From assembly GCA_963680875.1 (NCBI GenBank), contig OY804575.1, positions 27,199,034 to 27,263,033 of the forward strand: a DNA stretch of 64,000 bases, written 5' to 3'. The notes beneath the pieces were generated by a model that saw nothing but the letters and a program-made list of their open reading frames with translations, made no database searches and was not told the DNA's origin. Shown piece by piece: positions 44,973 to 56,334 of this stretch. The translations under genes and the position numbers were made by a program. How positions within the stretch are numbered: position 1 is the stretch's first letter; each line of letters starts with the position of its first letter. Source of the stretch: Bathymodiolus brooksi (taxonomy: Eukaryota > Mollusca > Bivalvia > Mytilida > Modiolidae).

Positions 44973-46386
44973 TAGCATACATGTACAATCACATAAATAT
45001 TACATCAAGTTATGATCAAGTCCCTTCATAGAAGTCATGTGGTCATACTCTATTACAATAGTATCTTGTAAGAACAGTGAAACTTCAAGACTTACAGCAA
45101 AATAAAATAGAAGGTATAAAAACGGATTTGATCTGAAGAGTGGTGAAATGGCATTAGCGGTCCTAAACCCATCCCAATTTTTTATTTTAAGGTGGATCTC
45201 CAGTTATAAATATGGCTCCTTTTAGACCCTCTTATCTCCAAAGCTGTAATTCCCTCTGTAAATCAAAGATACATGCTTAATGTTTAAAAACTTTACCAAA
45301 AAGTAACAATCTTCATGCTTTTGTGAACTTATTCATTAGTTGCAGTGTTTGATCATTTGACTTACATTCTGATTTGTTTCCTAATGTGTTCAAAAACTGT
45401 ATATGTTGAAAGCTGTCGTCAAGAGGAACCAAATTTAAAAAATCCCACCAAATTGGACGGAAAATATAAATTCTAAGTAGTATGTAATAGTGTGAAAACT
45501 CTGAAACTGTAAGAGATACTTAAATCTGTTAAACATACAACTGAAAGCCCTCATCAAGAAGAACCAAATAAAAAATCCCATTCAAACTGGATGAAAAAAA
45601 TTCAGGTACCATATAAAAGTGTGATGTTTGGCCCCTTCGGCCCCTTATAGTTAGAAAACCCAGACAGCTACCTCAATTCTGATTGGACAAATCAATTATT
45701 ACATTCTGTAAGGAGAAAAACTTTGACGTCAGTCTTCCATAAAAGACATGTCGTCGCCTATGTTTTTGCTTCTGAGAAACCTCAAAAATAGAAGTGACCA
45801 AAAATTGTAATAGGTGCACAACTTCACTCCCCACAGAAGCATCTCTGCAAATTTGGTTTGTTTCTGTAAAGTAGTCTAGGATGAATTGCAGATTAACAAT
45901 ATAACATCTACTGACCTACTAAATGGCAAGATAAAAAAAACCGTTAAAAATGACAAAAGAAAAATAAGAAAATATACATGTATGGTGCACATCTACAATA
46001 TATCCATGCACTTTTAATTACCAGAAGGGCCCACAACCTCCCAAAATCAATACCAATCTGCCTTTAGTGCCAAGGAACCTATCTTGTATAAAATTTCACA
46101 AGGATCTGCCAACTACAACTAAAGTTTTTGCATGGAAATGAGTCTACAGACAAAATCGATGCCAAAGGCCACAATAGCCCATTAACCAATAAGCTACCAC
46201 AATTTTTTAAGGTTGTATAAAAAGGAAAAACAAATCAAGGCTCCAATAGTCTTTGGGCCAGATTAGCATAAATCAATATTATAGCATCATGTTGCATCTT
46301 ATATTCTATGTACAGAAGCAATACAAAAATGTTGTATCTGAACACATGTACCGGTATGTGTAACATTTCATCAAAGGTTTATACCA
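44973..46386. other. Intergenic, no gene recognised
   Basis: AT-rich, probably old transposable element debris. The motif 'GGCCCCTTCGGCCCCTTA' sits near 45632. No ORF longer than ~60 codons is convincing. Confidence 0.35.
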
Positions 46387-47275
46387 TCTATCATTTATTC
46401 ATTGTTTTACAATCAACATTCATTTACTCATTGCTTCACAAACATTTTAACAGGTTGGGTACAATGGCTGAAACGGCATATAATAGGTAATTTTGCATAT
46501 TATTGGACAAATAGTCTATATATTTACAGTGTCATTTTTATCAATTTTGGATTTCAAAGTTTTTATTGAAAAGCGCATTTATCTAGGTAAAAAGCAGCAA
46601 CTTTTGTTTTGAAACTTTTTCTTTAACGATTTTTGAGGCTATGATCTCCTTAACAGTTATGTTAAACAAAAAGTTACTAAACAAAAGTTGCTGATTTTCA
46701 CATACTAGTAAATAAATGCACTTTTGAATAAGAAACTTTGAAATCCAAAAATTGAAAATTTTGCACTGTAAAATTATAAGTCATTTGTTCACCTATTATC
46801 TGCCAAATGACCCATTATATGCCCTTTCAGTCATTGTGCCCAGCCTGTTTAATTTTTTCTATGTTTGTCTCCTTGTCTCCATTCATTTACTCATTGACTC
46901 ACATACTTTATAAGTTTTTCAATATTTGTCACCATTCATTTACTCCTTGTTTTACCAACAACCTATGTCTAAGTTAATATCATCAATCATTTCTTCATTG
47001 CTTCACAAACATTCTATTTTTCTATGTTTGTCACTATTTACTCATAGTTTTACAATCACCATTCGTTTACTCATTGACTCACATACCTTATAAGTTTTTC
47101 TATATTTGTCACCATTCATTTACTCCTTGTTTTACAAACAAACTATGTCTAAGTTAATGTCATCAATCATTTCTTCATTGCTTCACAAATATTTTATTTT
47201 TCCAAGTTTGTCACCATTTTCTCACAGTTTTACAATCACCATTCATTTACTCATTGTTTTACAATGTTTTTCCAA
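46387..47275. repeat. Tandem repeat of 'TCATTTACTCATTGYTTCACA' units, ~180-bp larger period
   Basis: 'TTTGTCACCATTCATTTACTCCTTGTTTTAC' recurs at about 46926 and 47106 (180 bp apart), with shorter 'ATTCATTTACTCATTG' units throughout, including just left of the fold-back element that interrupts it at 46451-46847. Confidence 0.75.
46451..46847. mobile_element. Fold-back MITE, 397 bp, 5-bp duplication TTTAA
   Basis: CAGGTTGGGTACAATGGCTG (46451) pairs with inverse CAGGCTGGGCACAATGACTG (46847). Inverted similarity continues inward through 'GCAGCAACTTTTGTTT', so almost the whole element folds back. TTTAA lies at 46446-46450 and 46848-46852. Confidence 0.8.
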
Positions 47276-47539
47276 ATTAATATCTTTAAAATATTGTTTA
47301 GCTAAAACACACATATCTATCAACTATAATTACTCTTTTGAAAGTTTCATATTCAGAAAAATATGCTAACAACAGAAAAAAATATAACTTGCACCATTCA
47401 TATGTAGTCATAATTCTTTATGACATAGTGTTTATCACTGTTAAGACCATTGAACTAATTTCCTTATCCAACACCTAATTAAAATTCAAACAAATGGAAA
47501 AGCTGTCTTATAGACAGCAAACTGGGTTTTCCATATTTT

Positions 47540-47925
47540 GTGGAAATATTAAAGAACCATAATTCTTGATTTTATAGCTATAAACACCATATTGAAATTT
47601 GAAAAGACCTGGTTAAAGGATACTCAAGTTATTGAACTAAAAATGAAAAACAATGATATTTTTTCGAATAAAAAAGAACCACAACTCTTTTACCACAAAG
47701 GGTAAAATCATCACATCAACTTGACCTTGATTTTAAAACCATTAACACCATATTAAAATCTGAAAAGATTTGGTTAAAGGTTACTTTATGGAAGAGAAAA
47801 GGAAAAAATTATGTTTTTCAAATAATGAAGAACCATAACTCTTGAACCACAAAAGGTAAAATTATCAAAATCAACCTTGACCTTGATTTTATAGCCATAA
47901 ACACCATATTAAAATCTGACCAAAA
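47540..47925 (+). repeat. Bivalve repeat 'CCATAACTCTTGAACCAC...', three tandem degenerate copies
   Basis: 'GAACCATAACTCTTGAACCACAAAAGG...CTTGACCTTGATTTTATAGCCATAAACACCATATTAAAATCTGA' occurs at about 47555, 47691 and 47830. Another relative is near 48390-48480. This text is familiar from bivalve intergenic DNA. Confidence 0.7.
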
Positions 47926-48672
47926 CCATATTTTCCCCCCTTTTTCTTCAAAATTTAATTACTTTTTACTGTATGTTTATGTAAATATTAATAACCCTAC
48001 CTTCAAAACCTCCCCGAGGCACTTGAACATCTGCTATAAATAAGTTAATAAAGGTTATAACAAATGTACCATACTCCAAGGTGTATTCAAGAGGGAAAGT
48101 CTACAAAAACCGATGAGAAGCTTAACCATATCAACCAGCGGAACAATTTGAAAACAATTGTCATATTCCTGACTTTGCACATGTATTTCCTGAAGAAAAT
48201 GGTGGGTTAAACCTGGTTTTACCTTGCACCAAACCTCCCATTTGTATTACAGTGATGAGTTAAAATGACAGAATTTGAAAGTTTGTCTGCTACTACATGT
48301 AAGTTGTGCTTTGAAATTGAACACATGATTCATTATAACAAACAAAATGATTGAGTCAGACACAAATTATTGAATGGAAACCATAATTTTTAGTGTAAGC
48401 CATAATTGGGGAACAACAAAAGTGAAATTTGTCAAACTAGAACTTGACCTGGTTCCTTACATCATATCCAAATTTCAATCAAATGGTTGATCCAAATACA
48501 AGTAATCAAAAGGAAGCCTCAAATTTTAACCTTTTGTACTTTATAAAGGGGCATTAACCAGGGGTTACAAAAGTGGAATTTTCAACTTGACCTGCCTTAA
48601 GTGGCTGCAAAATTAGGATTTTTTTCTAAGTTAAATATGGTGTTGGATGAGAAAATGAATCAAACAGTCTTT
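47926..48672. other. Intergenic / 3' flank of the F-box gene
   Basis: No exon recognised. One degraded copy of the preceding repeat lies near 48390-48480. Confidence 0.4.
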
Positions 48673-49428
48673 CTAGTGAAGTACATTATAAATGAAATAC
48701 ACAAGGTGGGAAAAACTAAAACAGACATCTCTATATTGTCTATTTACATCTTCAAATTGTTCTTTGCTTACAGAATTGTTTATTCCACAATGAACAGTTA
48801 ACAAAGTTGAATGACAGACTTTCAACAAGCCTTTTACATGATCTAAATCTAGCATGATACCAGAAATATCAATGTGAACAATTGGAGGTTTAATAACCTT
48901 GACCAATGTTTCTCCATCCAAGTTTGTAAATCCAGCATTTAAGTTACTTAACTGATTACAGAATTTTAGATTTTCAAATTCTTTGACATCAATTTTTTGA
49001 CAAGAATCAAGAACCAAAGTATCCAAATTATATAAATGTTTCAAAAATGATAACTTTGAAATCTGTGTACCTGAAAGATCTAACCATTCTAGATTATTAT
49101 TATATATAGCAGACTGAACAAAATATTTGTTCATACAATGGTCCATAAATTCAGTGCTTTTGTCAAATGTACATGTCATGTATGGTAATTCAAAACAATG
49201 AAAAATCCTAGCATGTTTCAATATCTTTTCTATTTGAGCAGGATCCTGGAAAATTGGTACTTCATTTACTCCTAGAAAAAAATAATGTTGCAATACATGT
49301 GGATGACTATGTATGAAGTTATACATATATTTATTTACTCGAACAACATTCCTCAATAAAGATTCAACTCCAACATACAACAATACTCGTTCCAATGCTA
49401 AATCTGGCAAATTCAGCAATTAACTCAT
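48673..49428 (-). pseudogene. F-box/leucine-rich-repeat protein, ~250 aa, stop at codon 3
   Basis: The minus frame runs from 49419 to 48673 without interruption. It starts with an F-box (LNLPDLALERVLLYVGVESL, then RNVVRVNKYMYNF). Irregular LRRs follow (NNLEWLDLSGTQISKLSFL, LYNLDTLVLDSCQKI, QLSNLNAGFTNLDG, IVHIDISGIML). F-box proteins recruit substrates to SCF ubiquitin ligases through Skp1, with the LRRs as the usual substrate-binding part. The natural-looking start ATG AGT (49428-49423) is followed at once by TAA (49422-49420), then the F-box frame. So either a nonsense mutation, an assembly error, or an upstream exon/non-ATG start exists; no splice acceptor removes the stop. The C-terminus (FSFSHLVYFIYNVLH) may be intron read-through. 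Confidence 0.7.
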
Positions 49429-49642
49429 CTTTACTTCTAATAAAATACCAAAGCTCTAAAGTATTATAATTATCTTGCAAAAATGAATACATGCATGTGG
49501 AAAATATATGGACAATAGAAGTACATTTGGACACAATGCAATTTTTATAGTTGGATCATTTTGAATATCAAGTGACTGACATCCCCTCAAGAAAAGAAAC
49601 ATACAATGCATACATAAATTTGAGTAAGAGTGATAACTTTTT

Positions 49643-49903
49643 TCAGCACCTTGCCACCTTTATTTTCTGCAATGACATGCTGTATAAATTGCCCTGGTAG
49701 TATTCTATGTTAAAAATGTAAAACTGGCTGTAAGTCAGAAATAATGCCTCTATAATTTCCACTCCATTTATTACCACCTGACCTTCAACAACAACATAAA
49801 AGGTTTCTGCATCATGTATGGTTTTACCAAAAGGCACAATGAAAGCAAGAAATGGTGTCCTTGGTATATCTCCTTTCAATATGTCTTCTTTTGTGATACT
49901 TTC
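49643..49903 (-). pseudogene. Terminal exon of the SAMD3-like pseudogene
   Basis: Acceptor GCATTTTTTTTTTCAG, then GAAAGTATC. It encodes IPRTPFLAFIVPFGKTIHDA, a mid VVVEGQVVINGV segment and ALFLTYSQFYIFNIEYYQ, matching the pattern 'PxTPxIxxxG...VVxGxxVIxxVxxFxxALxLxFxxYYxFNIxYP' of the family as I recall it. TGA at 49645-49643. Confidence 0.55.
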
Positions 49904-49968
49904 CTGAAAAAAAAAATGCAGTTCTTAAACAGATGCTAAAAGATACCCTGTCATATTTTATAATCATA

Positions 49969-50516
49969 TTCGAACTAGATGCTCATGTGAGCCTATATTG
50001 CTCACCTGAATGTAAACTGGCCCACTGCAGCTTTAGTAATTACATGTACTAGAAGGTGCTGTATTTAAATGATTTTTAAATGTTTATGTACCATCTGGAA
50101 ATTTTTCAAAACTCTTCAGATTAATTTTGTTACTTAAGAACTACAAAATTCTTCTTGTTTTTCTGGGATTAAATGCTAACTTAACCAAAATATAACCACA
50201 GACACTTAAATCACCAATTCCAAATAGCCTACACTGCAGTTTTATTTTATAAAACATTTTCTATTTAACAATACTCTTGTATTTTTTGTGACCTATTCAG
50301 TGTTCTGCCTTCTAGTTTTAGAGTAATCAGATACAATTCTGAAAGGAGACCATTGATGCACCATCCATGCAAATCTTGGTTCAAATCGGCCCAGTGGTTT
50401 CAGAGGAAATGATTAAAATGTGAAAAGCAAACAACAACGGACGGAAGATGACAGATACCCAGTGAAGACAAAAGCTTACATGACCTTTTGTCCCAGGGCC
50501 AGGTCAGCTAAAAACA
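49969..50516 (+). repeat. Bivalve interspersed repeat, near full length (~0.55 kb)
   Basis: It begins ACTAGATGCTCATGTGAGCC...GCTCACCTGA and ends AGTGGTTTCAGAGGA...ACGGACGGAAG...AGCTTAC...GGTCAGCTAAAAA. It has the same 3' signature as 31425-31797. It sits in the intron of the SAMD3-like pseudogene. Confidence 0.7.
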
Positions 50517-51296
50517 ATAACAATCACACAATTTCACACTATATAATTTCATGGCCTAATCTTCACAACCATAAACACACAAAAAATAGTACTTGATCTC
50601 AGTTTTGTGACAAGAAGCTAAATACATGTACAATTGGGGAAAAGATGTACATATAGACAGATGGAAGGACATCACATAACAACCAACCACTGTGTGTGGC
50701 AGGGTATTAGCTCATCATTAAAATTATAAGAGAACAAATAAAGAATATTAAAAGCTTATAAGAAGGCAACTTTTCAGCTGATGTTTTCATCTCTATCATG
50801 TCCACATGATTGATATTTTCTTTCATTAAGTGCACTATCATCTGTTTGTTAGTTACTAAACTTTGACACATTATCCTGACTGTAATCTATCTAAGGAATT
50901 TGCCAAAGAAGTTAAGCAAATAATAATTTGCAGAGTGAAGACTTTAACCTTTCTATCACTGAACTTTCTTTTATTTTTTTAGGTTCTTTTACAAACAGTG
51001 AAAGTTTAAAATAAAATGTATAATTGCTGTAAATTCAGAAATTATTATTATGTTTTATTAATGTGAAAAATGATACTAGATGACCATTGCAATCATCAAA
51101 ACTTGCATGTGTCTACATTTTCTAGTGTTACATTTGTATTCTGTTTTAAAATGAGCAACAATCACAACAATCATGATAAGAGAAATCAAATAACCATCAT
51201 CTGTCAAAAGATTTGCAATAATAAATGCATGCAATAAATTCTGGATTTACAGTAACTAAAATTAAGACAATGTTACAAATTACCTATATGTGTAAT
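50517..51296. other. Intron of the SAMD3-like pseudogene, no feature recognised
   Basis: AT-rich unique DNA between the bivalve repeat and the fold-back MITE. Confidence 0.4.
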
Positions 51297-51484
51297 CAGT
51301 GTATGGAAAGTGTGAACCAATACATGGTTGATTGGTGTATGCAAACCGATAAAACTATTGAATGGTGTTATTTGTGAACCGATAAAATGGTTGACTGGTG
51401 CTCCAGGTAAGAACACTAATCAACAGTTTTATCGGTTCACAAACATCAATCAACTATTTACCAGTTTGCACTTTCCATGCACTG
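51297..51484. mobile_element. Fold-back MITE, 188 bp, 5-bp duplication GTAAT
   Basis: CAGTGTATGGAAAGTG at 51297 and inverse CAGTGCATGGAAAGTG at 51484, with inverted similarity running inward through AACCGATAAAACT. GTAAT at 51292-51296 and 51485-51489. Confidence 0.8.
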
Positions 51485-52782
51485 GTAATTATAAAGTTAT
51501 GAAGTGAATTACTTCCTTAAAATGTGTTCTGAGATCCTCCAATTGCAATAAGTGATATAAGCAAATGCATATTGAAGAAAACCAGTATACCTTATCAACT
51601 CCTTCGGAGCATGGGTATAATATGATAAGATTTAAATTGTTTTGAAACTTACATCATATACTCTGATCATACCATCACTTTTCTCTCCTAGCATCTCTGG
51701 GATTAACATGATAGCTGTTACACATCTTTCATATGCAACCGCCTTTGGTGTTTGTTCTTCAAGGTCATTTATTGCATCTTCCATTTCCTTCAGATGTTTT
51801 GTAATATTTGAGCTTGCTTTTGGAAAGGATTTTTTTTTTAGCAACACTTGTTAGAATCTCGTCTGACATTTTGAGTTTCTTTCTACAAGTCGCTGATGGT
51901 TCGTCAGACTTCCTACGCACATTTTTAAGCTTGTCCTTTATACAAATGTACCACCCATTTCTTTAGAAATGCCTGTACCAAGTCAGGGTCATTACGGTTT
52001 TCACAGTTTTCCGGTTGTTGACTGATTTTGTCTGTTTATATAATTATGAGTTTTGACTTTCCCTTTGTAAGATTGTTCGGAGTTCGGTAATTTTGTTATT
52101 ACCTTTATTTACCCACTGCCTATTTTTTCACAAAGATAGGGAAACTTTTGAATAATAGCCTTTGCAACGTCGTATACTTGATGACATGACGGATAATATG
52201 TATAAGTTGTAATCTGCTCTGTAATGTGGTTTAGAAATTCATGTTTACAATTCCAATCCAGCATAAGTTTCCTTTGTAAGCATTTCAATCAACCGTTATG
52301 AAAATTTTTCAGAACATATTGTAAATATTTTTGGCCAGGTAGACTGAACGATGACTGAATCACTTACTTCATCAATCTGCAAGTTAGCTGATGCAATGGT
52401 AATGTCAGATTCTTTAGGTGCAGACAAGCTTTTATGCAATGTTGGATTTTCAGTGGGTTCCAGGCAAAATTTGTATCTTTAATTTATCACAATCCTGTAA
52501 CTCCTCATTACAATTGATATCAATAAATTCTTCCCAAGTTTTATCAAATCTTTGTATGATTATGTCATCCTCAATATTAAATGATTCCTTTATTATATCT
52601 TTCACTTTTGTCAGTTCAGTCTCCTCTACACTTATGCCATTTGCATGAATTCCATATTTCACCAGAAACTTCATCATGTCAAAACATTATCTAAAATAAA
52701 AATAAAAATTGCCAAGAAATGCCATTGACTAGGATTAATCCGAAAAGTAACCACTGAAAAATTCTTAAAGTTTTTTTTATAC

Positions 52783-53030
52783 AACTCGAGGCTCAAGGGA
52801 TCCTGTATCGCTCACCTGACCTCATCTTCGCTAGCCAAGGGTTACGATCCGCTAGATGAGTAGAGCGGATCGTAACCCTTGGCTAGCGAAGATGACCTGA
52901 CCTAAATAAGCTATCCATAGACCCCTGGAACATGTTTTGTACCAACTTGAATAATCATGTACCATTAATGATTCCTGTCAATTATTGCACTTCCATCGAT
53001 AGTTCTCAAAAATATTTAGTTTACTCTATT
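52783..53030 (+). repeat. Bivalve interspersed repeat, 5' part, interrupted by a hairpin
   Basis: ACTCGAGGCTCAAGGGATCC...TATCGCTCACCTGACCT is the 5' end of the same broad family as 49969 and 31425. A 72-bp hairpin splits it. How far the 3' side extends (perhaps beyond 53100) is unclear. Confidence 0.6.
52823..52894. mobile_element. 72-bp perfect hairpin insertion with 9-bp TSD
   Basis: Arms of 31 bp (CATCTTCGCTAGCCAAGGGT...GATCCGCT, 52823-52853, and its exact complement 52864-52894) enclose a 10-base loop. ACCTGACCT flanks both sides (52814-52822, 52895-52903). Removing the hairpin and one ACCTGACCT restores the host repeat. Nine-base duplications are typical of Mutator-like transposition. 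The arms have not accumulated a single mismatch. Confidence 0.85.
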
Positions 53031-54080
53031 GAAACCCATATCAAAATTTAGACTCCCACTGCCAGGATCCCTAGACCTTCATTTGTAGATGTATAAACTT
53101 GAACATTCATGATCTTCTTGTGCTTCATTCAAAATCTGACCATTGCTGGTTCTAAAGAAGATTTTAAAAGCTTTTTCCCGAATAAAGCCTTTGTTATAAT
53201 TTTGGACCCCTATATTAAATGAAACTGCACACGTTGTCATGCTAAATATAATACCCCACTCGCTCCCACTTTGTCAGTGATTTTTGGTGTACTTATGGAT
53301 TCATATTTAAACCCCTGAAAAAAATAAGAAACCCCTTTTTTCCACTCGACCCAAAAATCTTCAAAATAATTTATAGATGATTCAAACCATGTCTGGATCC
53401 CTATCATAAAAAAAAAATGGGTAGGGGTTGCTTTAACCCTTGTCTCAGTGCAAAATCAATAAAAATCCCCTTCTGGAACCCCAATTTAAAAACAAAATTG
53501 GAAGGGGTTCCAAACCTAACCAGGCTGGTCTGAGGGCATTAGTCTAATACTATTGCGAAATAAATACTAAAAATGTATACACAACTTCAATATGATTATC
53601 TATAATGTTTTTATCCCTTTTTATCCTAAAAAATCAATAAAAACACCCTTTGGAGCCTTAATTTTTCAAAAATTTGGGCAGAGGTTCCCCACACCATCCT
53701 AACTGGCTGTTTTGGGAGTGTAAACCAACTTATATTGCTCAAAATAAAACATATTTAACATTAAATGATAAAATCACCATTTTCCCATATTTTTCTTCAG
53801 TAAAAGGACAGTAAAAATCGGTATAATATGCACATGCTCAGATCATACCCAACCGTTATACCAAATATGAACAAAATCCGCCAAATAATAAATGACTAGT
53901 TGCATACACAAGACACAAAAATGAACCATACCCATTAGGCACATAAAGGACCATAACTCTGGCAAGAATCAACCAACCGTAAGATGAATACACATTGGTA
54001 TGTCCTATTGCAGTTGTCATGTGGACATATTAAAGATTCATCATTTCGTATGCGTGTTCCTAAATGTCCAACCAAATCAC
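53031..54080. other. Intergenic, transposable element debris
   Basis: Repeated phrases such as 'AAAATCAATAAAAA(T/C)CCCCTT', 'GGAACCCCAATTT' and 'GGGGTTCC' suggest an internally repetitive old element. No coding exon seen. Confidence 0.4.
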
Positions 54081-54305
54081 TCAGTTTTGCAGGGTTGTGA
54101 TTTTTGACAGTGTGGACAAAAAAAAATTGTGTATGCTGACATTCTGTATTTTGTTGAACACGTGTTTTCTTGAAATGTGGCTTGTGAAAGAGGAAAACCT
54201 CCTGAAGGTGCTATAGCATCCTTCTATTCCACATGCTATATTAAAATTTGGATCCCCTCTGTGGATTAAAGATACATTGTATATGCTTGATGTAAGAATT
54301 GACAC
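54081..54305 (-). pseudogene. C2H2 zinc-finger exon fragment
   Basis: The minus frame contains CGIEGCYSTFRRFSSFTSHI+SRKH, a C-x4-C-x12-H-x4-H finger, followed by a short basic stretch and T-runs. Same strand as, and about 1.4 kb upstream of, the SAMD3-like pseudogene, so it may be its 5' exon (inference). The frame has no ATG; acceptor and donor are not obvious. Confidence 0.45.
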
Positions 54306-55077
54306 TGTTAAAATCTTTACTACAAATTCTACATATCATTGTGAAATGCACTTTGGGACAACTGTAGCTTACCGCCGTGTCAACTTGAGGTGCAGTACGT
54401 TCGCTTCGGAAGTGTTACATGCGGTCAAAATTGTTGTATGCTTTTCTCCAAAGGAAACAATGATGAAGCATAAAAAAAACAACGATCGATAACTCTGTTT
54501 CCCGCCGTAACACGAATCGTAGAATTTTAACACCAATTTCGGTGTCGCTTTTCTCCTTTCTCTGCCGCAATGTGAACCCATGGCTCGTACTGGACCTGTC
54601 AAGTCTCACACAATTATTTCATACTTTTATGCTTATAATATTTTATGTTTCATTAGATTTACATATTTAATTGGTTCTGCGATTAGTCAAAACAAGGACG
54701 AATATATACATATTTAGCTTGCCGGAAGAAAAAAAAGAGTAAATGAGAAAAAAAGATAATTACCATCCTAGTTCTTTTATTTCTGTTTATCTTCTCGTGA
54801 AGATCAAGATCAAGGTCGTGTACGACCACAAAAAAAAAGCCCAGGTAACAACAGAGACATATAAAACATATATATATGTCTCCGGTAACAACGATCTTTT
54901 ATTGCGTAATGAATTCTGTTTTTCTTTTCTTTTTCTGTCTGAACAAGCTGACAAAGGTCAACTTCCCGAACGAACATGTACAGCTCAGCGATCTGATAAT
55001 TATACACCAGCTATATATATGGTATGAAGGCGAACTCAGCGCCTGCGGTGTGTACACGTACGTCTAGATGGCATCGT
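54306..55077. other. Intergenic, no gene recognised
   Basis: Overlapping ORFs of 63-94 codons on both strands show no domain and share low-complexity composition. Confidence 0.4.
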
Positions 55078-55079
55078 TA

Positions 55080-55331
55080 CACTGACAAGGCAAAGTGATC
55101 TTGTTACAATGATTTAGTTCATAAACTTTGGAGTTAGTTTACATTACTGATTAAAATCTGTATCATTTTTGCGGAAAGATTTTTTATTTAGGACAGTTGA
55201 CACCATATAACATTAAATGTATGTTATATGTGTAAAGTCCAACTTAACTTACACCACTTACTTCGGAAACACCTCTTTTTAAAATTATTTACGCTGTAGA
55301 TGATGTAACATAACACCGATTTTTTACAGTG
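55080..55331. mobile_element. Probable MITE related to 43764-44204, TA duplication
   Basis: CACTG at 55080 and TTTTTTACAGTG to 55331 lie between TA dinucleotides. The right part shares 'GATGTAACATAACACC' with the 43.8-kb element. The left end is weak. Confidence 0.45.
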
Positions 55332-55333
55332 TA

Positions 55334-55520
55334 GCACACACAAGCAATAATTCTAAAAATGTACAGTATTTCATTAAAGATACAAAGATTTTACCCAAAA
55401 GCGTACTCTGATATAACTCCGTTTCGAACTTTACCGAGATATCGCTGAAATAAACACTATTTAAATTGATTGAGATTCAGCCAAAGAATGAATTTGCTAA
55501 AGCACACGCAAGCATAGGAT
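55334..55520 (+). repeat. ~168-bp satellite-like monomer, locus 2
   Basis: GCACACACAAGCAATAATTCT...TTTCGAACTTTACCGAGATATCGCTGAAATAAA...GCACACGCAAGCATAGGATAC matches locus 1 (43394). It starts directly at the TA of the preceding MITE. Confidence 0.7.
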
Positions 55521-56334
55521 ACACACGACCGACCACCTTTCGTCAAAGCATAAACCGACTGCAGTATCGTTGCAACTCAGCTAATGAAGAATGACACCAG
55601 TTTGGTTACCCTTCAAAATATTTCGTTTCTTTAGACCATAAAATGCTGATACATTTATAAAGAATAGCTTACTTTGTTCATTCAAATATTTAGATAAAAC
55701 ACCTTACACTGTTTATAATTGGGAAAGCCTAACCCACAGTGGGTGCCGGACAGTGTCATGCTCACGGCAAAGATAACTTTTATAGATTTCGAGAAAGAGT
55801 AGGAGCATACTAGCCGCTACAACTCAGTGTTGTTCTTCTGATTCCAGAAAGGTCGCCGTTAACATCTTGGCTATCCAAATGTTGCGATATACCTTATCCT
55901 GGTCACTGTTGGCAGCAGTCGCCGAAATTTCGTGGATTTTAACTTGATCAACCAGTGATAGTGACCCATCAATCATAACGCGTGCTATAAAACATATGCT
56001 TTGAAGGGAAAATGTAAATATAAAATGGACACGCGTCATCAGGGACTAGTGTTTTCAGCCTACCATTTAATATTTTGACACGAGGCAACATGACTGCGTT
56101 GTGCTGATATAATTATATGGATCGTACGAAATTTCAGCGTGAAGAGGAATGGCTATGTTGAATTGCTGGGTCCTTTTAAACAAATTAGTCAAGGATATTT
56201 ATGAAAGTTGGAATTCAAATATTTTGATATCAAATTGTTTTATGTCACAGCTATTGTTCTTCTGGCTCCAGAAATGTATGATTGCAAGGTAATTTCGCCA
56301 AAAATGCTAGATCCGAGAGCCTTCCAGAATATTC
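55521..56334. other. Intergenic, no gene recognised
   Basis: A 71-aa minus ORF (55824-56039) lacks a recognisable domain, though 'FIARVMIDGSLSLVDQVKI' has mixed composition. Two decayed 'TTCTTCTGGCTCCAGAAA' phrases near 55834 and 56255 hint at another repeat. Confidence 0.35.

Larger units (their letters stand above)
49643..52677 (-). pseudogene. Decayed multi-exon gene, SAMD3-like/PB1-like family
   Basis: The order on the minus strand follows a protein family that I recall from fish and invertebrates (often annotated SAMD3-like). (1) 52677-52450: ubiquitin/PB1-like N-domain (MMKFLVKYGIHANGISVEET...DKLKIQIL). A one-base shift after ATTTTG is then needed to continue open (LEPTENPTLHKSL) to a donor GAA|GTAAGT near 52373. 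(2) 52230-52110: 'YDVAKAIIQKFPYLCEKIGSG', then a stop. (3) ~51960-51653: KDKLKNVRRKSDEPS..., interrupted by a 10-A run (51830-51839) that shifts the frame, then ITKHLKEMEDAINDLEEQ...GMIRVYD, donor GAT|GTAAGT. (4) 49903-49643: ESITKEDILKGDIPRTPFLA...FNIEYYQ. Exons 3 and 4 join in phase 0. Two frameshifts and stops indicate a pseudogene, or unpolished homopolymer errors in part. Confidence 0.6.
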
